Assembly: GCA_029245025.1 (NCBI GenBank)
Contig: JAQWQC010000026.1
Location: 1-64,000 of the forward strand
Source: Rhodospirillaceae bacterium
Lineage (GTDB): Bacteria > Pseudomonadota > Alphaproteobacteria > Rhodospirillales > Rhodospirillaceae
DNA length: 64,000 bases
Direction of reading: 5' to 3'
A program made the translations under genes and the position numbers. Shown here one piece after another: positions 57,414 through 64,000 of this stretch (position 1 is the stretch's first letter; every line of letters starts with the position of its first letter). Below the pieces are notes generated by a model, which did no database searches, was not told where the DNA came from, and saw only the letters and a list, made by a program, of their open reading frames with translations.

Positions 57414-59816
57414 ATGAATTTGATAAAACATATATTCGTTACCTTAGCGGTGGTTAGTGTCGCCGTTGCTCTTGGTGGTACTTGGCTCACTTATCGTTCC
57501 CTTCCAAAGGTTGCCGGAACAATTTCATTGGTGGGCGCCTCATCCCCTATTGAAATCACAAGAGACGAATACGGCATTCCATACGTTAGCGCTAGCAATG
57601 AAGGCGACGCCTATTTCGCACTTGGATATGTTCATGCCCAAGACAGGCTATTCCAGATGGATTTTATGCGCCGTCTAGGTGCTGGCCGGCTTGCTGAGGT
57701 CCTCGGGTCTCAAGCCTTAGATTCAGACCGGTTTATGCGGACCCTAGGCCTCTACCGGCACGCAGAATCAAACTTCCAAGTATTATCACCAGAAACACAG
57801 AATGTCCTTGAACGCTATGCTGACGGCGTTAATGCATGGCTAAAAAACCGACGACAGCCCTTCTCGCCTGAATTTCAGATTCTTCAATATGAACCTGACG
57901 CCTGGGCACCCGCTGACAGCTTGGTTTGGCAGAAACTAATGGGGTTATCCCTCGCAGGCAACTGGAGAGATGAGCTCTTACGTACCCAACTGCTCCAGGC
58001 TCTACCAGCTGACCGGGTTGCACAATTGTGGCCCGGATTACAGCCAGGATCACCAACGACTTTAGCGGAAATCGAAAATGCCAGATTAACTGGACTGACT
58101 CAAGATTTAGTCAATGCCATTGATAAGTTCGCGCCACCCACCCTCGCATCCAATATCTGGGTCCTCGACGGACAGCACACAGAAAGAGGGAAGCCACTTC
58201 TCGCCAGCGACCCTCACCTCGGCTATCAATCTCCATTGGTGTGGTATCTCGCTCGTCTTCAATGGCCAGGCGAAATACGCGTCGGCGCCACCACACCGGG
58301 ATTCCCCTTCACCGTAATTGGCCACAATGGACATGTGGCGTGGGGCATGACAACGACCCACGCGGATTTACAAGACATTTTTATTGAGCGCATAACCGTT
58401 GATGGACGCTACCAAACACCAACTGGACCCCAAGAATTTATTGCCAGGACAGAACGAATAGACGTTCGTTTTTCTGATCCCATTTTTCTGACTGTTCGCA
58501 GCACACGCCACGGCCCAGTCGTCAGTGATTTGTCAGCCTTCGCTGTGCCTCAGATAAATGGTGAAATTGACAGTAAAACTGTTCTGTCACTTTCAAGCAC
58601 CTTACTCCAGGACGATGACACTACGGCTAGCGCAGTTTTCGATGTAGGTAGAAGCAAAACTGTAGACGGCGTCAAGAACGCACTGTCTCAGTTCGAAGGT
58701 CCGCAACAGAACTTTATGTATGCAGACATCCAAGGCGGTATTGGTTTTAGTGCAGCGGCCTATGTGCCCATTCGTGCAAATGGCGACGGAACCGTGCCTG
58801 TTCCGGGTTGGTCTGGAGAATATGACTGGATAGGGCGTGTTCCATACGAAGAACTACCTCATAGTTTGCGACCTGAATCCGGACGCCTTATGAATGCTAA
58901 CAATCGGCCGGTTCCTAACGAGTATCCATATTTAATCGCTGCAACATTCCCAGCCGGTTATCGCGCAGAACGTATTGACCAACGCTTGGATCAACTCCCC
59001 CCGGCAAAAGCAACCGCCGCTGATATGCAATCCATACAACTCGATAGCGTATCGACAATGGTTAGCGACCTTCTGCCACTTATACTGAGCATCACGACAC
59101 CAAATTCCGAACGGGCTCGCTCTGTCACAGAGTTATTAAGGTCATGGGACGGTTCAATGGATCGGCATCGTCCTGAGCCTTTGTTGTTTTTATCCTGGCT
59201 TAGTTTTATTAAGGAAGCGGCGCTAAAGGATGAATTAGGTGCTGCCTACCGAACATACGGTGGCCTTCGACCCGTTCTGATTCGTCAGATTCTGACGACG
59301 TGGAAAGAGTGGTGCAATGACATATCCACTGAGACCATCGAGACCTGCGCAACGATCACTTCCTCTGCTCTTGATGCCAGTTTAGTTTGGTTGTTCTCTC
59401 GGTCTGAAACCAATGGTGACGACCTCACGAAATGGCGCTGGGGTGATTTCCATCGCGCCCAATTTTCCCATCCTTTGTTTAACTTTATTCCCGGATTGGC
59501 GTCACTGAGCAGAGTGGAGATAGAGTCTGATGGGTCGGATCACACCGTCAATCGTGGCGGATATAGGTCAGCGCGCGGTCGCCAACCCTTTATAAACACA
59601 CATGGAGCCGGCCTTCGGTCGGTCTTCGATCTTGCAGACCTGGATCAATCAAGCTTCATAATCGCTGTTGGTCAATCGGGTCACTTCTTGTCGCCACATT
59701 ATGATGATTTGCTTCATCAGTGGCGGGATGGCGAAACCTTAAGATTACCGGCAATCAGCGACGTAACAGCCAGTTCCGTTCTGCGTCTCGAACCTTTAGC
59801 TAATCCAGCGAATTAG
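57414..59816 (+). CDS. Penicillin acylase family protein (Ntn-hydrolase)
   Basis: An 800-residue periplasmic Ntn-hydrolase precursor. A signal/anchor helix lies at about 9-28. The alpha chain contains YVSASNEGDAYFALGYVHAQ and RLFQMDFMRRLGAGRLAEV. The predicted self-cleavage site gives the new N-terminal nucleophile Ser246 in TLASNIWVLDG, followed by LASDPHLGY. Later LMNANNRPVPNEYPYL and DGSDHTVNRGGY fit. Such proteins include acyl-homoserine-lactone acylases and beta-lactam acylases. ATG 57414 is preferred over an upstream start at 57339 because it places the hydrophobic leader at the N-terminus. No operon partner. Confidence 0.92.
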   Translation: MNLIKHIFVTLAVVSVAVALGGTWLTYRSLPKVAGTISLVGASSPIEITRDEYGIPYVSASNEGDAYFALGYVHAQDRLFQMDFMRRLGAGRLAEVLGSQALDSDRFMRTLGLYRHAESNFQVLSPETQNVLERYADGVNAWLKNRRQPFSPEFQILQYEPDAWAPADSLVWQKLMGLSLAGNWRDELLRTQLLQALPADRVAQLWPGLQPGSPTTLAEIENARLTGLTQDLVNAIDKFAPPTLASNIWVLDGQHTERGKPLLASDPHLGYQSPLVWYLARLQWPGEIRVGATTPGFPFTVIGHNGHVAWGMTTTHADLQDIFIERITVDGRYQTPTGPQEFIARTERIDVRFSDPIFLTVRSTRHGPVVSDLSAFAVPQINGEIDSKTVLSLSSTLLQDDDTTASAVFDVGRSKTVDGVKNALSQFEGPQQNFMYADIQGGIGFSAAAYVPIRANGDGTVPVPGWSGEYDWIGRVPYEELPHSLRPESGRLMNANNRPVPNEYPYLIAATFPAGYRAERIDQRLDQLPPAKATAADMQSIQLDSVSTMVSDLLPLILSITTPNSERARSVTELLRSWDGSMDRHRPEPLLFLSWLSFIKEAALKDELGAAYRTYGGLRPVLIRQILTTWKEWCNDISTETIETCATITSSALDASLVWLFSRSETNGDDLTKWRWGDFHRAQFSHPLFNFIPGLASLSRVEIESDGSDHTVNRGGYRSARGRQPFINTHGAGLRSVFDLADLDQSSFIIAVGQSGHFLSPHYDDLLHQWRDGETLRLPAISDVTASSVLRLEPLANPAN

Positions 59817-59979
59817 CCCTAAAGATTAGAGTGTTAGAAAACGTCCAGGATACTTACGGCCATCCCTGAATCGCCCTGATTCAGGCAGCGGTGACGCCTA
59901 AGGAGGTGGCGGCATCGCCATCATAGCGATCACGAAATTAGCATACGCGGCTTTCCTGGTATCGCCTTCGTGCCCATGA

Positions 59980-60099
59980 TCGCCTTTGTTTAATCCCACC
60001 ACCATTGTATCGGATAACGGCACTGAGTTAACCTCCATGGTCATACTCAAATGGTGTCAGGAGAGCGGCGCGGAGTGGCATTAAATCGCTCCGGATTAG
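59980..60099 (+). mobile_element. Remnant of an IS3-family transposase (orfB, integrase core)
   Basis: The plus-strand frame reads NPTTIVSDNGTELTSMVILK then WCQESGAEWH, TAA, IAPD, TAG. This is the conserved second-Asp region of IS3-type DDE transposases, consensus VSDNGTEFTS..W....EWHYIAPGKP. The TAA at 60082 replaces the Tyr codon of HYIAP, a one-base change. No inverted repeats, orfA or the rest of orfB is present, so it is an old fragment. The remainder of the 59817-60204 gap shows nothing else. Confidence 0.75.
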
Positions 60100-60204
60100 C
60101 AAACGCTAAGCCGCACAAAAATGTATTTTTATTATTAATTCACCCCTTGCTAACGCCTTTTAGTCTATGCAAGTTGGTTAGTATTCTGACAGCATTGAGC
60201 ACTG

Positions 60205-60942
60205 ATGGAACAAACGGCACTTACTCGTCCCCAGTTCTTTTTCACCACGGCACCTCTGCCATGTCCGTACCTGCCTGACCGGTTGGAACGGAAAATCGTG
60301 ACTGAACTCAATGGGCCCAAGTCGGAGCATCTTCATGAACTCTTAGCTAAAGGCGGATTCCGTCGAAGTCACTCCATCGCCTATGCTCCAGCTTGCGCTG
60401 GCTGCAAAGCCTGTGTCCCAGTTCGAGTCCATGTCGAAGACTTTAAGATGAGGCGCAGCTTAGCACGGGCGTGGAAGCGTAATTCAAACATTACCGCACA
60501 TGTGGTCTCCGCCCGCGCGACCACGGAGCAGTTCGAGCTCTTCAATAGATATCAAAAGTCTCGGCACGCCAATAGCGATATGGCCAACATGGGATTTTAT
60601 GAATACTGCGCAATGGTCGAAGACAGTCCAATCCATACCTATCTCGTTGAGTTTCGGTCTCCAGCAAGCAAACTCGTCGCAGTTTGTTTGACTGACCAAA
60701 CTCAAGATGGTCTGTCAGCTGTCTACAGCTTTTTCTCAGAAGAACCAGAATACGCTGGCCTTGGCAATTTCGTCGTGCTCTGGCTCATCGAACACGCGAG
60801 GGCCCTGTCTTTGCCCTACGCCTATCTAGGCTACTGGATCGCCGAGAGTCCTAAGATGGCCTATAAGACCCGCTTCAAACCCCTTCAAGCGCTAGGACCA
60901 AACGGCTGGGTTTCTCTCGAAAACTGGGAAAGGTCTCTCTAA
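60205..60942 (+). CDS. bpt: Aspartate/glutamate leucyltransferase (ATE1-like, N-degron pathway)
   Basis: It transfers an amino acid from aminoacyl-tRNA to N-terminal Asp/Glu so that proteins enter the N-degron pathway. The 245-residue protein shows RSHSIAYAPACAGCKACVPVRV near residue 55, NRYQKSRHANSDM, and a GNAT-like C-terminal part with YAYLGYWIAESPKMAYK. In many alphaproteobacteria bpt sits near parC, with which it is still close here. A strong hairpin follows. Confidence 0.93.
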   Translation: MEQTALTRPQFFFTTAPLPCPYLPDRLERKIVTELNGPKSEHLHELLAKGGFRRSHSIAYAPACAGCKACVPVRVHVEDFKMRRSLARAWKRNSNITAHVVSARATTEQFELFNRYQKSRHANSDMANMGFYEYCAMVEDSPIHTYLVEFRSPASKLVAVCLTDQTQDGLSAVYSFFSEEPEYAGLGNFVVLWLIEHARALSLPYAYLGYWIAESPKMAYKTRFKPLQALGPNGWVSLENWERSL

Positions 60943-60967
60943 CTCTCTAATAATTATCATCCAAAAA

Positions 60968-60994
60968 GAAAGCCCCGCTCAAGACGGGGCTTTC
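60968..60994. terminator. Bidirectional Rho-independent terminator
   Basis: GAAAGCCCCG and CGGGGCTTTC form a 10-bp stem with a 7-nt loop. A run of A's on the left (60963-60967) gives a U-tract on the minus strand and TTTC on the right gives a partial one on the plus strand. It separates convergent bpt and the TonB-dependent receptor gene. Confidence 0.9.
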
Positions 60995-61017
60995 AAATCG
61001 TTATATGTGACGCAGTC

Positions 61018-63207
61018 CTACATCGCGTATTTCAACGTGAGTTTGTAGTTCTGCGGCGGTCTTGCAATAAAACCACCCAATCCGCGTGAACCGGTTGCGA
61101 ACAATTCATCGTCCTCAAGATTGGAGATAGAGAAGCGCGCGGCCCACTGGTTGTCGAACTCCAACTCGGCATAGGCATTAATTCGATCGTAGGCAGATGA
61201 CAGCACTTCGTTTGTCGCCGACGTGATGAATTCATCTGTGTAATATATGTCTGCACCGAGCTTGAACGCCGCATCACTTCCACCAATTGTAAAGTCATGA
61301 GTGTAGTCAAACCCAATCGCGAACGCATAATCAGCTGTCTGTGGCGTCTGCGGTTGCACGCCAAAGGCGGCAAGTGAATTCGCGGGAGCAGACGTGGGGT
61401 CTAAATCACGGAACTTGCCGTCAAGAAGTGTGACCGTCGCGAAAGCACTAAACCCATCAAACAAGACTGCTGTTGCTTCCAGTTCAAGGCCTTGAATGGT
61501 AGCCGAACCAGCGTTCTGTACCGGGAACGTCGGGTTGCCATTCACTACTACCTGAGCATTAAGCGTTAGATCACTGATCCGATTGTGGAAATAGTTGGCA
61601 TTCAGCCGCAAACGGTTATCCAACAATTCAGTTTTGATACCAGCTTCGTATGTCCAGTTGGTTTCAGAACTATAGTTCGATTGAGCGACCTGCGTATTAA
61701 AAATGTTGATGCCGTTGAAGCCACCAGCTTTGAAACCCTTAGCAGCCGACACGAACAATAATGTGTCGTCACTTACGGCGTAATCTAAACCAACCTTAGG
61801 CGTCCAGGAGTTTTCGATAATTGAATCGACGATATTCTCAGACGGAATAGGTGCAAAGAGGTAGTCGATGTTGAAGTCCCATTCTTTTTCATCCCGGGTC
61901 CAACGCAAGCCAGCTGTAACGGTCAATTGATCCGTAACCGCGTAATCACCTTGACCAAAGACTGAATAAGAATCTGTTCCAGTGTCGTAAACACTTCGCG
62001 AAGTTGGGCCAAAGAAGAACCAACTCATATCTTGGTTAGCCCGTTCATTAAGGTAGAACGCTCCCAAGATGTAATTCAGTTTGTCGTCAAAAGCCGTCCC
62101 TTGGAGTTGCAGCTCTTGGGTCCATTGGTCTGACTCCGTCTCAAAGCCGGCGAGAATAGCTCCAAAACCCGAGAAGTCGGTCGCGAAGTAATCTTGCGTG
62201 TTCACAAAAGCAGTCACAGATTTCAGAGTTGCCTGATCAAAATCATAGGTCATGGTCAGGGATGAAATAAGTTGCTCCGTATCACCCCGAGGCTGATTTG
62301 GTATATTGAGCGCTCCTCCGCCGCTGTAATCTCGATTTGGGTGGTTGTTGTCGTAAAACCCGCCAAAAGTAGGGACCAGGCTTCTAGTTGTGTATTGAGC
62401 ATTGCCAGGTGTCGGTGTTGTCGCATTGACCATCACATTGGAGTCGTTCCGGCTGTCTGCATAGGACACGTGGAAAATAGCATCAAAGTTTTCCCCACCC
62501 ATGTAGCGTAACTTGGCGCGACCGGCCCAGTTCTTTTCGTCACCTATTGTCTCATTGGTCGCAACGTTTGTGCCGTAACCGTCATGGCCGTTGAAATTAA
62601 TCGCAATAGAGCCAGCCAGCGTATCACCGATAGGTCCGCCCGTGCTGACTGAGGCTTCATAAGCGTTGTAATTGCCGTAACTCAAAGAACCGTCGAGCCA
62701 CATTTCTTCGCCGGGTGTCTTACTAATGAACTTCAACGCTCCAGCAAGGGTGTTCCGGCCATACAATGTCCCTTGAGGACCACGCAGAACTTCGATGCGC
62801 TCTACATCAGCAAGTCGCGTGTTGTTGCCGTTCATACGACCGATGTAGACATCATCCACATAAATCCCGAACGGTGATTCAGCCACGGCCAAAGAGGCGT
62901 CCTGCTGCAGTGACCCTCGCATGGACGGCGACAAGTTAGTCGGCTGCGTGATGTTGTTGGTCATCTTCAGGCTAGGAACGAACCGCTCCAAGTCTTGACC
63001 CTCAGAAATCTGACGATTCTCCAGCTGCTCAACACTAAAAGCTGAAACCGGCACCGGCACTGACTGGAGGTCTTGTTCACGGCGCTGGGCCGTAACCACG
63101 ATTTCTTCCAACGTGATGTTCTGCGCGGCAGCTTGATCTGTTATGGCGATACTGGCGACCAGGCCAGAAGCAATAACGGTTGATGTAAAGAGCGAGCGTT
63201 TAAGCAT
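61018..63207 (-). CDS. TonB-dependent outer-membrane receptor
   Basis: A 729-residue outer-membrane transporter. From ATG 63207 it begins MLKRSLFTSTVIASGLVASI with a signal peptide cleaved near AAAQ, a TonB box-like EEIVVTAQR, a plug domain (LENRQISEGQDLERFVPS, then VERIEVLRGPQGTLYGRNT), and a barrel ending in KLTLKYAM. A frame open to 63348 is rejected because it would put the signal inside. It resembles the iron/complex-compound receptors abundant in marine bacteria; the ligand is unknown. It lies between bpt and parC, which are often adjacent, so it may be a later arrival. Confidence 0.93.
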   Translation of the reverse strand: MLKRSLFTSTVIASGLVASIAITDQAAAQNITLEEIVVTAQRREQDLQSVPVPVSAFSVEQLENRQISEGQDLERFVPSLKMTNNITQPTNLSPSMRGSLQQDASLAVAESPFGIYVDDVYIGRMNGNNTRLADVERIEVLRGPQGTLYGRNTLAGALKFISKTPGEEMWLDGSLSYGNYNAYEASVSTGGPIGDTLAGSIAINFNGHDGYGTNVATNETIGDEKNWAGRAKLRYMGGENFDAIFHVSYADSRNDSNVMVNATTPTPGNAQYTTRSLVPTFGGFYDNNHPNRDYSGGGALNIPNQPRGDTEQLISSLTMTYDFDQATLKSVTAFVNTQDYFATDFSGFGAILAGFETESDQWTQELQLQGTAFDDKLNYILGAFYLNERANQDMSWFFFGPTSRSVYDTGTDSYSVFGQGDYAVTDQLTVTAGLRWTRDEKEWDFNIDYLFAPIPSENIVDSIIENSWTPKVGLDYAVSDDTLLFVSAAKGFKAGGFNGINIFNTQVAQSNYSSETNWTYEAGIKTELLDNRLRLNANYFHNRISDLTLNAQVVVNGNPTFPVQNAGSATIQGLELEATAVLFDGFSAFATVTLLDGKFRDLDPTSAPANSLAAFGVQPQTPQTADYAFAIGFDYTHDFTIGGSDAAFKLGADIYYTDEFITSATNEVLSSAYDRINAYAELEFDNQWAARFSISNLEDDELFATGSRGLGGFIARPPQNYKLTLKYAM

Positions 63208-63591
63208 GAAGATAATCCCCAAAAGCACTTGATGAGATTGGCTTGCCCATAGGCTATTTACCACCAATCCGTGACAACCCGAAAACAGGTTATAAAGTAT
63301 TGATATAACTATAGGTTCCAGCAGCGTAACAACAAGCGAAATCCGCAAATTTTAGAATTATATTCTAGAACTGGTGCATCAGTGCATCAATTCACGGGCA
63401 GCCTATTTGTAACCAAGACTTTGACCACTAGTGCACATTAATATTGGGGTATGGTATCGGGGCGCATACCCAAAAATATTATTTTCCCAGTCAGCTATGT
63501 AGTAAATCGATATATCCGCTTGTGACGACGTCCATTTTTCGATCGTTGGGCTACCCGCCCCCCTCGCTCGCCGAAACAACCGTCATCAGCT
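63208..63591. other. Gap between the receptor gene and parC
   Basis: No gene is supported over 384 nt. A direct GTGCATCA-GTGCATCA repeat lies near 63372-63387, and AT-rich stretches at about 63290-63310 and 63340-63370 could be the receptor promoter region. A Fur-like box could not be recognised. Confidence 0.35.
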
Positions 63592-64000
63592 TCACCGGAA
63601 GGTATTTGTTTTCGAGAATCCGCGCGGGGCTATACGACCCGCCTGTGAACGCTTGCCCATCCAGGCTCGCAGGTCTTCTTCCGTGCGTTGACGTCCGCCG
63701 ATCATCCAGGTTAGCCCCTCATCCAAGACAAAGGATTTTGCGTCGGACAATTCTCCGTCTTTATACCGCTGCAAAATGACGCCCCGTCCCCGGGTCATCT
63801 CAGGCATTTCTTCCAGTGGGAAAATTACCAGCTTGCGGTTCTTACCGACCACGGCCACGTGATCGTCATCCTCTTCCATGGTGTGACAGGCCTGAGCTTT
63901 TTCACCCTTGCCAAGGTTAAGCACTTGCTTGCCGTTCTTGGTTTGGCCAAACACATGCTCCTCTGGCACGACAAAACCGCGCCCAGCGTTAGACGCCACC
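63592..64000 (-). CDS. parC: DNA topoisomerase IV subunit A, C-terminal part (5' end outside window)
   Basis: The coding end of a large gene on the minus strand; the frame runs off the window edge, so its start is not visible. The 136 codons read VASNAGRGFVVPEEHVFGQT, then HVAVVGKNRKLVIFPLEEMP, EMTRGRGVILQRYKDGEL and DLRAWMGKRSQAGRIAPRGF. This is the C-terminal beta-propeller end of alphaproteobacterial ParC. The stop is TGA at 63592-63594. Confidence 0.92.
   Translation of the reverse strand, partial: VASNAGRGFVVPEEHVFGQTKNGKQVLNLGKGEKAQACHTMEEDDDHVAVVGKNRKLVIFPLEEMPEMTRGRGVILQRYKDGELSDAKSFVLDEGLTWMIGGRQRTEEDLRAWMGKRSQAGRIAPRGFSKTNTFR

Noticed and set aside
59898-60044. 48-codon minus-strand ORF starting MTMEVNSVPL and ending in four prolines
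   Set aside because: It lies antisense to a recognisable IS3-family transposase block on the plus strand, so it is a shadow reading.
1-64000. CRISPR array or prophage
   Set aside because: No regularly spaced direct repeats and no cluster of phage-structure-like genes on either strand.
1-64000. Stop-codon reassignment as the cause of broken intergenic frames
   Set aside because: Clear housekeeping genes end normally with TAA, TAG and TGA, and the internal stops in remnants include more than one type.

Overview
The window is a chromosomal segment of an alphaproteobacterium. The evidence is gene content and order: ntrBC-ntrYX-trkA running into a D-amino-acid transaminase, hfq, hflX and mazG; dusB beside ntrB; a fused ispDF; yceD-rpmF-plsX-fabH-ihfA-merR with a ubiquinol-cytochrome c chaperone gene at its head; and ribD-ribE-ribBA-ribH-nusB-thiL behind glyA and nrdR. 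A TonB-dependent receptor, a membrane pyrophosphatase and balanced base composition would suit a marine Rhodospirillales-like or SAR116-like organism, but the order cannot be fixed by eye. No phage, CRISPR array or intact insertion sequence was seen.

Layout. 1-3.7 kb: tRNA-Ser(UGA), methylthioadenosine phosphorylase, and a convergent NMT1-type ABC importer. 4.1-12.7 kb: a plus-strand run for cell wall and DNA/protein synthesis (lytic transglycosylase, rlpA, D,D-carboxypeptidase, tmk, holB, metG, tatD, a PhnP-like hydrolase). 12.7-18.8 kb: an accessory block of minus-strand genes, namely a regulatory-domain methyltransferase, a YedK-type SRAP protein, an exported nitrilase fold lacking its catalytic cysteine, a methyltransferase with a Tat-like leader, and small unknown proteins. 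18.9-34.1 kb: mazG, then the nitrogen and redox two-component locus on the minus strand, ending at divergent dusB/ispDF. 34.1-35.4 kb: gene-poor, with tRNA-Pro(GGG). 35.5-40.6 kb: lipid, ribosome and envelope housekeeping. 41.4-52.7 kb: H+-pyrophosphatase, thiL, nusB, riboflavin genes, nrdR, glyA, rpiB, lptF. 52.9-57.1 kb: a tight plus-strand cluster of inositol-3-phosphate synthase, an inositol-phosphate cytidylyltransferase-like protein, a CDP-alcohol phosphotransferase and a flippase. 57.4-64 kb: a penicillin-acylase-family protein, an IS3-family transposase scrap, bpt, a TonB-dependent receptor and the 3' end of parC.

The most interesting system is the inositol cluster, which reads as a self-contained CDP-inositol-dependent route to an inositol phospholipid or a di-inositol-phosphate compound with its own exporter. 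The second is the accessory block between the hydrolase gene and mazG. A third theme is gene decay. Several gene-poor intervals hold short protein-like stretches broken by one or a few stops or frameshifts, and one holds a perfect Shine-Dalgarno followed by ATT where a start codon is expected. These remnants were read by hand translation and no homology search was possible.
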